From NCBI GenBank assembly GCA_047601665.1, contig JASGIT010000001.1, positions 2,852,001 to 2,916,000 on the forward strand: a DNA stretch of 64,000 nt. The letters run 5' to 3'. The translations under genes were made by a program, and so were the position numbers. Within the stretch, counting starts at the first letter, position 1, and every line of letters begins with the position of its first letter. The notes beneath the pieces are model-generated. The model did no database searches and was not told the DNA's origin. It saw only the letters and a program-made list of their open reading frames with translations. The DNA is from JASGIT01 sp047601665. GTDB lineage: Bacteria > Pseudomonadota > Gammaproteobacteria > Burkholderiales > Burkholderiaceae_C. Below are positions 1 to 10,588 of this stretch, in pieces.

Positions 1-726
1 CCGCACCTGTGCGAGCTGGCCCTGGGCGGCACGGCGGTGGGCACGGGCCTGAACGCGCCCAAGGGCTACGCCGAAGGCGTGGCGAAGGAACTGGCGGCCA
101 TCACCGGGCTGCCGTTCGTCACGTCGCCCAACAAGTTCGAGTCGCTGGCCTCGCAGGACGCTCTGGTGCACGCCCACGGCGCGCTCAAGACCCTGGCCGC
201 GAGCATGAACAAGATCGCCAACGACGTGCGCTGGCTCGCCAGCGGCCCGCGCAGCGGCATTGGCGAGATCAGCATCCCGGAGAACGAGCCCGGCTCGTCC
301 ATCATGCCCGGCAAGGTCAACCCCACGCAGAGCGAAGCCATCACCATGCTGGCCGCGCAGGTCATGGGCAACGACGTGGCGATCAACATCGGCGGCATGA
401 GCGGCAACTTCGAGCTGAACGTGTTCCGGCCTGTCGTGGCGCACAACTTTTTGCAGAGCGTGCGCCTGCTGGCCGATGGCATCGTGAGCTTCAACGACCA
501 CTGCGCCGCGGGCATCGAGCCGAACCGCGAGCGCATCGACCACCTGGTCCAGCAGTCGCTGATGCTGGTCACCGCGCTCAACCCGCACATCGGCTACGAC
601 AAGGCGGCCTTCATTGCCAAGAAGGGGCACAAGGAGGGCACCAGCCTGCGCGAGGCGGCGATTGCCTCGGGGTATGTGACGGCGGAGCAGTTCGATGCCT
701 GGGTGGTGCCGGCGAATATGGTGTAG
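1..726 (+). CDS. fumC: Class II fumarate hydratase, C-terminal part (cut by window edge)
   Basis: Reversible hydration of fumarate to malate in the TCA cycle; cytoplasmic homotetramer. The reading frame is open from base 1 and gives about 241 residues, so roughly the first half of a protein of about 463 residues lies outside the window. The fumarase/aspartase signature GSSIMPGKVNPTQSEA is present (bases 295-342); the TQSEA ending is typical of fumarase rather than aspartase. The conserved stretch NVFRPVVAHNFLQSV follows, as in FumC. It ends convergently against the baeR gene with no gap. The active-site serine/histidine region upstream is not visible. Confidence 0.93.
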   Translation, partial: PHLCELALGGTAVGTGLNAPKGYAEGVAKELAAITGLPFVTSPNKFESLASQDALVHAHGALKTLAASMNKIANDVRWLASGPRSGIGEISIPENEPGSSIMPGKVNPTQSEAITMLAAQVMGNDVAINIGGMSGNFELNVFRPVVAHNFLQSVRLLADGIVSFNDHCAAGIEPNRERIDHLVQQSLMLVTALNPHIGYDKAAFIAKKGHKEGTSLREAAIASGYVTAEQFDAWVVPANMV

Positions 727-1407
727 TCAGTTTTCCGGCTCGAAGGCGAAGCCCACGCCGTAAACGGAGCGGATCCAGTCCTTGTTTTCGCCCCCCGCCG
801 TCTTGAGCTTCTTGCGCAGGTTCTTGATGTGGCTGTCGATGGCGCGTTCGTTCACGTCCAGCGTGTCGTCGTAGGCCAGGTCGAGCAGTTGTGCGCGCGA
901 GAGGATGCGCCCGGGCTGTTTGGACAGCGCCTGCAGCAGCCGGAATTCGCGCCGCGTGAGGGAGAGCGGCGCGCCGTTCAGCGCGGCCTGCCAGCCGTAG
1001 TCGTCCAGCGCCAGGTTGGCGGGGGCGGCCTTGGCGTCCGCGTCGGGCGGGCTGCGGCGCAGCACGGCCTTCACGCGGGCCACGACTTCGCGCGGCGAGA
1101 AGGGCTTGCAGATGTAGTCGTCCGCGCCCAGTTCCAGGCCCAGCAGGCGGTCCACTTCCTCGACGCGGGCGGTCAGCAGGATGACCGGGCGCTGCGTGTG
1201 GCGGCGCGACTCGCGCAGCACGTCCAGCCCGTTCATGCCGGGCAGCATGATGTCGAGCAGGGTCAGGTCGGGCGGCGCTTCGGCCAGGCGTTGGAGGGCG
1301 GTGGGGCCGTCGGCGGCGTGCTCGGCCTCGTAGCCGGCGTGGCGCAGGTAGTCGAGCAGCACGGAGGCGATGTCGGTTTCGTCTTCCACGACGAGGATGC
1401 GGGTCAT
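727..1407 (-). CDS. baeR: BaeR-like OmpR-family response regulator
   Basis: Two-component response regulator of 226 residues. An N-terminal receiver domain has the acidic pair E8/D9, phosphoacceptor D52, T79 and K101, followed by a winged-helix DNA-binding domain ending in IRSVYGVGFAFE. The segment ARVEEVDRLLGLELGADDYICKP is the region most like BaeR of E. coli, an envelope-stress regulator of efflux genes. The start is the ATG at 1407; its codon overlaps the stop of the sensor-kinase gene upstream (TGA overlap), so the two are translationally coupled. Function is inferred from family; the signal is unknown. Confidence 0.85.
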   Translation of the reverse strand: MTRILVVEDETDIASVLLDYLRHAGYEAEHAADGPTALQRLAEAPPDLTLLDIMLPGMNGLDVLRESRRHTQRPVILLTARVEEVDRLLGLELGADDYICKPFSPREVVARVKAVLRRSPPDADAKAAPANLALDDYGWQAALNGAPLSLTRREFRLLQALSKQPGRILSRAQLLDLAYDDTLDVNERAIDSHIKNLRKKLKTAGGENKDWIRSVYGVGFAFEPEN

Positions 1408-2912
1408 GCGGGGTTCTCCAGCAGGGGCAGCCACAGGGTGAGGCGCAGGCCGCCCAGCGGCGAGGCCGAGGCTTCGATGCGGCCGCCGTGGGCTTGCACG
1501 ATGTTGCGGCAGATGGCCAGGCCCAGGCCCGAGCCGCCCAGGTCGCCGGTGGTGCGCTGGCGCGAGGCCTCGGCGCGGTACAGGCGCTCGAACAGGCGCG
1601 GCAGTTCGGCCTCGGGCACGCCGGGCGCGGTGTCGTCCCAGCGCAGTTGCAGCGCGGGCCGGCCCAGCCACGACAGCGGGGTGGCGGTGACTTGCAGGCG
1701 GCCGCCCGCGTCGGTGTAGCGCAGGCTGTTTTCCAGCAGGTTCAGGAAGACCTGGTGCAACTGCTGCGCGTCGCCCAGCACCAGCGGCACGGGCGGGCGG
1801 GTGGCCAGGGCGTCGATGCCGCCGTGCTCCAGCGTGAGGCCCGCCTGGGCAAAGCGCGGGGCCATGTTGGCGAGCGCTTCGCCCAGGATGGATAGCGGGT
1901 GCACGGGCACGCGGGCCGAGGGCGATGCGGGCGCGGCGGTGTCCAGGCTTTCGCGCAGGTCGGCCACCAGCTGGATCAGCCGCATGACCTGGCGGTGCAG
2001 GCGCAGCGCGGTCTTGTCGTCGAAGTGGCGCACGCCGTCCTGCACGGCCTCGATCTCGGCGCGCATGGCGGCCAGGGGGGTGCGCAGTTCGTGGGCCACG
2101 TCGGCCAGCCAGCGGTGGCGCGAGGCTTCCATGTCCGCCAGTTGCGCGGCCATGTCGTTGAAGGTGCGGGCCAGGTGCGTGAATTCGGCGTCGCCCTGCA
2201 CGGCGACGCGCGTGCCCAGCTGGCCTGCGGCAATGCCGCGCGCGCCTTCCACCAGCGCGGCCAGCGGCCCCAGCCAGCGCCGCGCCAGCCAGGCCGACAG
2301 CAGCAGCGCGAGCACCAGGCCCGCGAGCCCCGTCAGGGCGACGAAGCCCATCTGCCGGGCCAGGAAGGCGCGGTTGGACTCGCTGTACTGGCCGGGCGGC
2401 GGGGCCAGCACCAGTTCGCCGATCTTTTGCGGGCGGGACTGTTCGCCAGCGGGGGCGTAGAGCGCGAGGCGGGCGCCGTCGGGGTCGGGGGCGGCGCCCG
2501 CGACGAGGCGGCCTTGCGCGTCCAGCAGGCCCAGGCGCGATGCGATGCTGCTGGACGAGGGGTCTGGCGGCGGTGCGGGCGGTGGGGCGGTGTGGGGAAG
2601 GAGCATGTCTCTGAACTCGGGCGGCGGGCCGAAGCCTGGCGCTCCGGGGCGCGGCGGCCCGTCGCCCAATTGGCGCATCTGCCGCCACAGCGCGGGCTGG
2701 GTGCGCAGCGCGTCCCAGTTGCCGTCCTGGGCCCACTGGGTTTGCAGGCGGCGCGCCAGCCAGTCCATGCGGCCGAGTTCGATCTCGGCCACGAACGGCC
2801 CCAGGCCGCGCTGCAGGCCCAGCCACGAGAAGCCCACGAAGATGAGCAGCAGCGCCGCCAGCAGCGTGGCGAGCGCGATGAAGGCTTTGGCTTGCAGCGT
2901 GAGGCGGCGCAT
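1404..2912 (-). CDS. baeS: BaeS-like sensor histidine kinase
   Basis: Membrane sensor kinase of 502 residues, partner of the overlapping response regulator. TM1 covers about residues 10-31, a proline-rich periplasmic segment follows to about 185, then TM2 and a HAMP domain. The H-box is DVAHELRTPL with the phosphoaccepting histidine at residue 274; the C-terminal ATPase shows the N-box (LLENSLRYTD) and a glycine-rich G box (DLGGSGLGLAIC). The ATG at 2912 was chosen because the long upstream extension is unlike kinase N-termini and runs antisense-like over the next gene. The BaeS assignment follows from the BaeR-like partner and the sensor layout. Confidence 0.82.
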   Translation of the reverse strand: MRRLTLQAKAFIALATLLAALLLIFVGFSWLGLQRGLGPFVAEIELGRMDWLARRLQTQWAQDGNWDALRTQPALWRQMRQLGDGPPRPGAPGFGPPPEFRDMLLPHTAPPPAPPPDPSSSSIASRLGLLDAQGRLVAGAAPDPDGARLALYAPAGEQSRPQKIGELVLAPPPGQYSESNRAFLARQMGFVALTGLAGLVLALLLSAWLARRWLGPLAALVEGARGIAAGQLGTRVAVQGDAEFTHLARTFNDMAAQLADMEASRHRWLADVAHELRTPLAAMRAEIEAVQDGVRHFDDKTALRLHRQVMRLIQLVADLRESLDTAAPASPSARVPVHPLSILGEALANMAPRFAQAGLTLEHGGIDALATRPPVPLVLGDAQQLHQVFLNLLENSLRYTDAGGRLQVTATPLSWLGRPALQLRWDDTAPGVPEAELPRLFERLYRAEASRQRTTGDLGGSGLGLAICRNIVQAHGGRIEASASPLGGLRLTLWLPLLENPA

Positions 2913-2932
2913 CGGCAGAGGTGATGGGGGTG

Positions 2933-3211
2933 TCAGCGCGCGGGTGGCGCCGGCGGCGCGCCCGAGGGCAGGGCCGCGAGTTTGCCATCGACGGCCTTGC
3001 AGGTGCCATCCATCGTCTTGCCGTCGGGCAGGGTGATGGTCACGCTGGCGCCCTCGGCCTTGCCCTGGCAGGCGGTGTAGGCCTCGGGCGGCAGGCCGCG
3101 CGGCGCGCCGAAGGGCTGGGCCTGGGCGGCGGTCATGGCCAGGGCGGCGGTGAGGGTCAGCGCGGCGTAGGGAATGGCGATGACGTAGCGAAGCGGGATG
3201 GACGGGGGCAT
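2933..3211 (-). CDS. Small secreted protein preceding the baeSR genes
   Basis: 92-residue protein not assigned to a named family. Residues 1-32 look like a Sec signal peptide with cleavage near AQAQ. The mature part has two cysteines (in YTACQGK and DGTCKAV) that could form a disulfide, and a Pro/Ala-rich tail. It lies 20 bp upstream of baeS on the same strand, so it is probably the first gene of the operon and may be an envelope accessory or target of the two-component system. That role is inference from position only. Confidence 0.6.
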   Translation of the reverse strand: MPPSIPLRYVIAIPYAALTLTAALAMTAAQAQPFGAPRGLPPEAYTACQGKAEGASVTITLPDGKTMDGTCKAVDGKLAALPSGAPPAPPAR

Positions 3212-3310
3212 GAGGCGTTCCTTTCAAACGCAGGCGCTGTGTGCCTGTGCCCCGTACTGTGCTGGCCGATTGCGGAGAAAAATGGGGGCGCCGGTAAAGC
3301 TATGGGTTTG

Positions 3311-3356
3311 ATAGCTGCCAGCGCTTGTCCCTTCTGGGCTGGAGGCCGATTTGGCT
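3311..3356 (+). repeat. Dispersed ATAGCTGCC element, copy 1
   Basis: Begins ATAGCTGCCAGCGCTTG and ends GGCTGGAGGCCGATTTGGCT. It lies between the secreted-protein gene and proX. Same element as copies 2-9 elsewhere in the window; two conserved blocks surround a variable centre of 8-12 bases, and GCCAGCGCTT versus the second block gives a partial hairpin. Confidence 0.85.
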
Positions 3357-3366
3357 CATATTCCAG

Positions 3367-4386
3367 TCAATGCGCCGCCGCGGCCTGGGCCTGGGCGATC
3401 CAGCCGTCGAAGGTCTTCTGGTGCGCGCGGATCCAGCCCTGCACGTGGCGCTCGATGTCGGCGGGCTGGTTCTGGCCGTTCTTCATGGCCAGGTTCTGCG
3501 CGTTGATGTCGGCCACGGGCAGCTGCATCACCTCGAACAGCCTGGCGGCGGCCGGGTTCTTCTCGGCGAAGGCGCGGTTGGCCACGATCTTCTGCGTGTT
3601 CAGCGGAAAGCCGTAGTTGCGCCCGTCGGGCAGCGCGGTCTTCAGCTGGGCCTGGTCGCCGGGCAGGGCGGTGAAGGGCACCTGCAGCCACACCACGTCC
3701 TTGCCGGGGCGCAGTTCGGCGCTGACCCAGTAGGGCGTCCACGTGTAGTACAGCACCGGCTTGCCGGCCTTGAAGCGCGCGATGGTGTCGGCCATCAGCG
3801 CGGGGTAGCTGCCCTGCACGTGGGTCACGGTGGCGCGCAGGCCGTAGGCGGTGAGCTGGTGCTCGATGGCGGCCTCGCAGCCCCAGCCGGGCGTGCAGCC
3901 GGTCAGGTCGGCCTTGCCGTCGCCGTTGGTGTCGAACAGCCGGGCGATTTTCGGGTCCTTGAGCTGGGCGATGTTGGTGATGTGGTGCGCGTCCGCCGTC
4001 TTCTTGTCGATCAGGTAGCCCTGCGCGGCGTTGGTGGAGTAGGCGCCCTTGCGCCAGAGCTTGGCGTCGCCGCCCGCGTTCTTGTAGAAATCGGCGTGCA
4101 GCGGGTCCCAGTGGTCGGCCATGAAGGTGGCGTCGCCGTTGGCCACGGCCACGTGGGCGGTGGCGTATTCGATCTCCTTGATCGGCTGCACGTCGTAGCC
4201 GAGTTGTTCGAGGGCCTTCACCACCAGCAGGGTCTGGAAGGTTTCCTCGGCGATCGAGCTCTTGAGCGGCTGCACCTTCACGCCCTGGCCGGGCAGGCCG
4301 GCGGCCTGCGCGGCGGCGGCCAGGCCCAGCGCGGCCAGGGTGGCGGCGGCGCGGCGGAGGATGGTTCGGCGGATGGTCTGGGTCAT
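3367..4386 (-). CDS. proX: Glycine betaine/proline ABC transporter, substrate-binding protein
   Basis: Periplasmic binding component of an osmoprotectant importer, 339 residues. A signal peptide ends near AQAAG (residue about 29). The fold is the OpuAC type: the region with MADHWDPL and YYTWTPYW carries tryptophans that in this family form the aromatic cage for the quaternary ammonium group. A GCTPGWGCE segment with two cysteines is typical of the ProX branch. It is the last gene of proV-proW-proX; its ATG overlaps the proW stop. Confidence 0.92.
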   Translation of the reverse strand: MTQTIRRTILRRAAATLAALGLAAAAQAAGLPGQGVKVQPLKSSIAEETFQTLLVVKALEQLGYDVQPIKEIEYATAHVAVANGDATFMADHWDPLHADFYKNAGGDAKLWRKGAYSTNAAQGYLIDKKTADAHHITNIAQLKDPKIARLFDTNGDGKADLTGCTPGWGCEAAIEHQLTAYGLRATVTHVQGSYPALMADTIARFKAGKPVLYYTWTPYWVSAELRPGKDVVWLQVPFTALPGDQAQLKTALPDGRNYGFPLNTQKIVANRAFAEKNPAAARLFEVMQLPVADINAQNLAMKNGQNQPADIERHVQGWIRAHQKTFDGWIAQAQAAAAH

Positions 4387-5543
4387 GCGTTGGCTCCTTG
4401 GTGTCCGTGGTGTTCTGGGGAAAGGGGTGGTTGCGCGGCGGACGGCGGCGGGCGGCGCAGCGCGCGCCACAGCAGGCCCGCGGGGCCGGTCTGCCACCAG
4501 TGGCGCGCCTTGCGGCGCGGCGCGGCCAGGGCCTGGGTCAGGCGGTCGAGCACGATGGCCAGCAGCACGATGCCCAGGCCGCCCACGGTGGCCAGGCCCA
4601 TGTCCAGGCGGCCGATGCCGCGCAGCACCATCTGGCCCAGGCCGCCCACGGCAATCATCGAGGCGATGACCACCATCGACAGCGACAGCATCAGCGCCTG
4701 GTTGATGCCCGCCATGATCGAGGGCAGGGCCAGCGGCAGCTGCACCTTCCAGAGCATCTGCCACGGCGACGCGCCGTAGGCGCGCGCGGCCTCCACCAGG
4801 TCGCGCCGCACCTGGCGGATGCCCAGGTTGGTGAGGCGCACCAGCGGCGGCAGCGCGAAGATGATGGTCACGATCACGCCCGGCACGTTGCCGATGCCGA
4901 ACAGCATCACCACCGGCACGAGGTAGACGAAGGCCGGCGTGGTCTGCATCGCGTCGAGGAAGGGACGCATGAGGCGCTGCGCCCGGTCGCTGGCCGCCAG
5001 CGCGATGCCCAGCGGCAGGCCGATGGCGATGCAGAACGCGAGCGAGGTCAGCACCAGCGCCAGCGTGACCATGGCCTCGGGCCAGATGCCCAGCATGTGC
5101 ACCAGCAGCAGCGACACCACGGCCCCGATGGCGATGCCGCGCCCCGCGAACTGCCAGGCCAGCAGGCCCACCAGCGCCACCAGCACGGGCATGGGCGCGC
5201 TGGTCAGCAGCCCCTCGACCCCGTCGAGCGTGCCGTCGATGGGCGCGCGCACCGACTGGAAGAAGGGGCGGAAGTGCGCTACCACCCAGTCCAGGCCGTG
5301 GTTGATCCAGGTTTCGAGCGGCAGCGTGCCGTCCCAGAGCTGCTGCAGGTGCAGGCCGTGCGCGGCGGCGCCGGGGTCCGCGTTGCCCAGGGCGTCGGCA
5401 GCGGGGGCGGGCGCGGCGTTGAGCCAGTCGGCGCCGGCGGCGCTGGCCGCGTCGCCGGGCGGCGCGGAGGCCGTGGCCCAGGGGTCGGTGGGGGCCGCGG
5501 CGGCGTTCAGGTCTTGCACGGTGTCGGTCATGCTGTCGTTCAT
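4383..5543 (-). CDS. proW: Glycine betaine/proline ABC transporter, permease
   Basis: Inner-membrane permease of 386 residues. A long hydrophilic, Ala/Asp-rich N-terminal tail of about 100 residues comes before several membrane segments, which matches the extended N-terminus of ProW. The EAA loop is visible as EAARAYGASPWQMLWKVQLP. The ATG at 5543 overlaps the stop of proV, and its own stop overlaps the proX start, so the three genes are translationally coupled. It forms the membrane channel with ProV and ProX. Confidence 0.92.
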   Translation of the reverse strand: MNDSMTDTVQDLNAAAAPTDPWATASAPPGDAASAAGADWLNAAPAPAADALGNADPGAAAHGLHLQQLWDGTLPLETWINHGLDWVVAHFRPFFQSVRAPIDGTLDGVEGLLTSAPMPVLVALVGLLAWQFAGRGIAIGAVVSLLLVHMLGIWPEAMVTLALVLTSLAFCIAIGLPLGIALAASDRAQRLMRPFLDAMQTTPAFVYLVPVVMLFGIGNVPGVIVTIIFALPPLVRLTNLGIRQVRRDLVEAARAYGASPWQMLWKVQLPLALPSIMAGINQALMLSLSMVVIASMIAVGGLGQMVLRGIGRLDMGLATVGGLGIVLLAIVLDRLTQALAAPRRKARHWWQTGPAGLLWRALRRPPPSAAQPPLSPEHHGHQGANA

Positions 5544-6787
5544 GCGGCGCTCCTTGCGGGTTGGGGTTCGGCGCGGGTGGGGGGCAGCGGGGGCGTGTCC
5601 CGGTCCAGAAAGCGCAGCAGCGTGGTCTTGCTGATGGCGCCGTGGTAGCGCCCGTCCTGCCCCACCACGGGCAGCGCGCAGGGCGCCTGGGCCACCTGGC
5701 CGAACAGGTCGGCCACGCGGGCGTCGGCGGCAATGGGTTGCACCTCGGGCAGGAAGGCGTGCTGCAGGCCCAGCGGGCCGACGTGGCCGTCGAGCGCGTG
5801 GTGCAGCGACTCCGCCGAGACCGTGCCCAGGTAGCGCCGCTGGGGGCTCACCACGTAGGCGAAGTCGTCGTCGCGGCTTTCGATGAGCTGCAGCGCCGCG
5901 CGGCAGCCGCGGTCGGTGTGCTCGCGCACCACGGTGAGGCGCTGGCGCGCGATGTCGGCGGCCTTGAACACGGCGGCGGCGTCCACGCCGCGCACGAAGC
6001 TGCGCACGTAGTCGTCGGCGGGGTTGCGCAGGATGTCGTCGGGCGTGCCCACCTGCACCACGTGGCCGTCCTTCATGATGGCGATGCGGTCGCCGATGCG
6101 CATGGCCTCGTCGAGGTCGTGTGAAATGAAGACGATGGTGCGGCGCTTGATCTGCTGCAGCCGCAGCAGTTCGCTCTGCATCTCGGTGCGGATGATGGGG
6201 TCGAGCGCCGAGAACGCCTCGTCCATCAGCAAGATGGACGGGTCGGACGCCAGCGCCCGCGCCAGGCCCACGCGCTGCTGCATACCGCCCGAGAGCTCGT
6301 CGGGGTAGCTGGCGCCCCAGCCGGCCAGGCCCACCTGCTCCAGCGCGGCGGCGGCGAGCTGCTGGCGCTCGGCGCGGTCCACGCCCGCGAGTTCCAGGCC
6401 GAAGGCGGTGTTGTCCAGCACCGTCATGTGCGGCAGCAGCGCGAAGGACTGGAACACCATGGAAATGTCCTTGCGGCGCAGCGCGCGCAGGGCGCGGTCG
6501 CCGAGCTGGTTGATGTCCTCGCCGTCGACGAGGATGCGCCCCGCCGTCGGCTCGATCAGCCGGTTGAGCAGCCGCACCAGCGTGGACTTGCCCGAGCCCG
6601 ACAGGCCCATGACGACGAAGATTTCGCCCGCCTCGATGGTGAAATGGGCGTCGAACACGCCGATGGACTGGCCCGTGCGTTCCAGGATCTGCTGCTTGCT
6701 GCAGCCCTGGCGCACGAGGTCCAGCGCGGCCTGCGGCGCGTCGCCGAAGACCTTGAAGACATGCTCGATGGTGATTTGCTTGGCCAT
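5540..6787 (-). CDS. proV: Glycine betaine/proline ABC transporter, ATP-binding protein with CBS domains
   Basis: ATPase of 415 residues. Walker A is GLSGSGKST, the signature is ELSGGMQQRVGLARAL, Walker B is ILLMDEAFSALD and the switch histidine is in FISHDLDEA. Two CBS repeats (residues about 275-400) follow; in OpuA-type transporters these sense ionic strength. The ATG at 6787 was chosen over one 33 bases upstream because GGGAGGA precedes it at good spacing. First gene of proVWX, downstream of a long leader and a near-consensus promoter. Confidence 0.93.
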   Translation of the reverse strand: MAKQITIEHVFKVFGDAPQAALDLVRQGCSKQQILERTGQSIGVFDAHFTIEAGEIFVVMGLSGSGKSTLVRLLNRLIEPTAGRILVDGEDINQLGDRALRALRRKDISMVFQSFALLPHMTVLDNTAFGLELAGVDRAERQQLAAAALEQVGLAGWGASYPDELSGGMQQRVGLARALASDPSILLMDEAFSALDPIIRTEMQSELLRLQQIKRRTIVFISHDLDEAMRIGDRIAIMKDGHVVQVGTPDDILRNPADDYVRSFVRGVDAAAVFKAADIARQRLTVVREHTDRGCRAALQLIESRDDDFAYVVSPQRRYLGTVSAESLHHALDGHVGPLGLQHAFLPEVQPIAADARVADLFGQVAQAPCALPVVGQDGRYHGAISKTTLLRFLDRDTPPLPPTRAEPQPARSAA

Positions 6788-7135
6788 TGCCGGTCCTCCC
6801 TGGTTGAGTGGGTTGAACACAGCCCGCCTGGAATGCAGGTGGGCTACAAGGGGCCGGAGGAACGCAACCCTGATGCGGCGGCCACGCCGTGTGCGGATGC
6901 ACGCGGCGGGGCGGTGAAGGGGTGACCAAGATCGGCCCGAATGGCACGCGAGGCGGTGCGCAAGGGCCTGGAGAAAGGCCGTCGGCGGCGGGGCCTTCGG
7001 CGCAGCGGTACAGCATCAGGGCCGGTGCTCCGGCCATGGGGCGGGTGGGGCCATCAGGGCCAGCACCCGCCGGGAGCGATCCGCCCTGGCGAAAAGGGCG
7101 GATTACCTGCGTAGCAGGTTGTAAAACACGCTAAA
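6788..7135 (-). other. Long untranslated leader of proVWX
   Basis: About 340 bases between the predicted start of transcription and proV contain no convincing gene. Several hairpins are visible: 7079-7103 (9-bp stem ATCCGCCCT/AGGGCGGAT), 7105-7119 (ACCTGC/GCAGGT) and 6821-6845 (10-bp stem with one mismatch). No known riboswitch was recognised. A structured leader before an osmoprotectant operon could carry post-transcriptional control, but this is inference. Confidence 0.4.
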
Positions 7136-7164
7136 AGTATAGGGACTCAGTGTTTCTGAGTCAA
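7136..7164 (-). promoter_or_regulatory. Near-consensus sigma70 promoter of proVWX with palindrome in the spacer
   Basis: Reading the minus strand, TTGACT (7164-7159) and TATACT (7141-7136) are separated by exactly 17 bases; each box differs from consensus at one position. A perfect inverted repeat, GACTCAG-N5-CTGAGTC (7144-7162), runs from the -35 box through most of the spacer, the usual place for a repressor operator. The overlapping 8-bp repeat CAGTGTTT/AAACACTG followed by seven T (7148-7179) could also act as a plus-strand terminator. Confidence 0.7.
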
Positions 7165-7204
7165 AACACTGGTTTTTTTAAGTGTGCTAGGAAACACCCT
7201 GGGC

Positions 7205-7798
7205 TCAATGCTTTTCGTGCCCGCCCAGCAGCTTGTCGGTGAAGGCAATGGCCAGCGCGCTCGCCAGGAAGGTCACGTGGATGATGGTCTGCCACATGAG
7301 CACCTTGGTGTCGTAGTTGGCCGCGTTGATGAAGGTCTTGAGCAGGTGGATGGAGCTGATGCCGATGATCGACAGGCCCAGCTTCACCTTCAGCACCGAG
7401 GCGTTCACGTGCCCCAGCCATTCGGGCTGGTCGGGGTGGGCCTCCAGGCCCATGCGGCTCACGAAGGTCTCGTAGCCGCCCACGATCACCATGATGAGCA
7501 GGTTGGAGATCATCACCACGTCGATCAGCGCCAGCACCACGAGCATGATGACCGTCTCGTTGAGCGAGGTGATCTCCGCGTCGGGCTTGTAGCCGATGCT
7601 GTTGACCAGCGCCTGCAGGGCGTGCTGGTTGCCGAAGGCGGCCTCGACCAGGTGCGACAGTTCGACCAGGAAGTGCCATACGTACACGCCCTGGGCGGCG
7701 ATGAGGCCCAGGTACAGCGGCAGTTGCAGCCAGCGGCTGGCGAAGATGAGGGCGGGCAGCGGGCGCAGCGGCCCGGAGGAGGGAGGGGGAGAAGACAT
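7205..7798 (-). CDS. UPF0114/YqhA-family inner-membrane protein
   Basis: 197-residue protein with four likely membrane segments and the family motif around MISNLLIMVIVGGYETFVSR, then a conserved KVKLGLSIIGISSIHLLKTFI region. YqhA-family proteins are widespread and of unproven function. The ATG at 7798 is used; an upstream in-frame start would add an unlikely hydrophilic tail. It is divergent from acs, with about 110 bp between them for both promoters. Confidence 0.85.
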   Translation of the reverse strand: MSSPPPSSGPLRPLPALIFASRWLQLPLYLGLIAAQGVYVWHFLVELSHLVEAAFGNQHALQALVNSIGYKPDAEITSLNETVIMLVVLALIDVVMISNLLIMVIVGGYETFVSRMGLEAHPDQPEWLGHVNASVLKVKLGLSIIGISSIHLLKTFINAANYDTKVLMWQTIIHVTFLASALAIAFTDKLLGGHEKH

Positions 7799-7911
7799 GG
7801 GGGCGCATTCTAGGGCGCGGTCTTGTGTAAGCTGCGTGACAGTCAGTGGGCTGTAAGTGCCATGCCCCACAGTACGCGCCAAAATTCAACCCCCCTCTGG
7901 AGACACAAGAC

Positions 7912-9903
<1,992 letters not shown>

Positions 9904-9988
9904 CTCGGGGCATGGGCCTACAAGGCCCGTGGGAGGGGCTGGGTTACAAACGGCGCATATTTCTGATGCCACAAGGAGATTGATCTTC

Positions 9989-10471
9989 ATGAACGCCCGA
10001 ACCTCCATCCTGCTGCTGATCGTGCTGGCCATCGCCGCGCTGGCCGCGCTCAACTGGAGCACGCTCATGACCCCCTCGCTGGTGTCGCTGGGCATCTACT
10101 CGTTCGAGGCCCCGCTGGGCGCGCTGATGCTGGGCCTGACGGTGCTGCTGGGCGTGTTCTTCCTGGCCTACGTGCTGTCGCTGCAGGGCTCGGTGCTGGT
10201 GGAATCGCGCCGCCACACGAAGGAGCTGCAAACCCAGCGCGAACTGGCCGAGAAGGCCGAGGCGTCGCGCTTCACGCAGTTGCGCGAATACCTCGAAACC
10301 CAGCACCAGCAGGCCCATGCGGCGGTGCTGGCGCGGCTGGATGCGCTGGAAACCCGTGTGACGGCGCGTGCCGAGCAGTCCGACAACGTGACCGCCGCCT
10401 ACGTGGGCCAGTTGGAGCACCAGCTGCGCCAGCAGCGCGCACCGGAGCTGAAAGACCTCAAGGTCGATTGA
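9989..10471 (+). CDS. LapA-like small membrane protein with coiled-coil tail
   Basis: 160-residue protein with two N-terminal membrane segments (about residues 6-26 and 45-67) followed by a charged, helical cytoplasmic tail rich in Glu, Gln and Arg, likely a coiled coil. This layout resembles LapA/YciS-type lipopolysaccharide assembly proteins but the match is one of architecture only. AAGGAGAT lies at good spacing before the ATG. It lies downstream of acs, separated by 85 bp that contain a GGGCCT/AGGCCC hairpin (9913-9929) without a T tract. Confidence 0.65.
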   Translation: MNARTSILLLIVLAIAALAALNWSTLMTPSLVSLGIYSFEAPLGALMLGLTVLLGVFFLAYVLSLQGSVLVESRRHTKELQTQRELAEKAEASRFTQLREYLETQHQQAHAAVLARLDALETRVTARAEQSDNVTAAYVGQLEHQLRQQRAPELKDLKVD

Positions 10472-10490
10472 TCCAAAAGATTCAAAAACC

Positions 10491-10540
10491 ATAGCTGCCA
10501 GCGCTTGCCGCACAAGGGCTGGAGGCCGAAAAGGCCTCAA
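10491..10540 (+). repeat. Dispersed ATAGCTGCC element, copy 2
   Basis: Starts ATAGCTGCCAGCGCTTG and ends GGCTGGAGGCCGAAAAGGCC plus TCAA. It lies just downstream of the LapA-like gene, in intergenic DNA. The end block GAGGCCGAAAAGGCCTC is itself a small palindrome. Confidence 0.88.
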
Positions 10541-10588
10541 ATCCTGGGTTATCCTCGGCCGTCCACCCGTCACCCAGGAAAGTGCACC

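Noticed and set aside
727..3009. 760-codon minus-strand frame
   Set aside because: Only the last 226 codons are BaeR; the rest is shadow of the sensor kinase.
4383..7037. Very long minus-strand open frame of 884 codons across proW and proV
   Set aside because: High GC keeps stop codons rare in the wrong frame. Only its last part (from 5543) is the real ProW; the rest is the out-of-frame shadow of proV.
7148..7179. Plus-strand intrinsic terminator (CAGTGTTT/AAACACTG plus seven T)
   Set aside because: No plus-strand gene ends before it, and the same bases form a near-consensus minus-strand promoter, which explains them better. Kept only as a remark on the promoter.
9911..9931. Terminator after acs
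   Set aside because: There is a GGGCCT/AGGCCC hairpin but no T tract, so an intrinsic terminator cannot be claimed.
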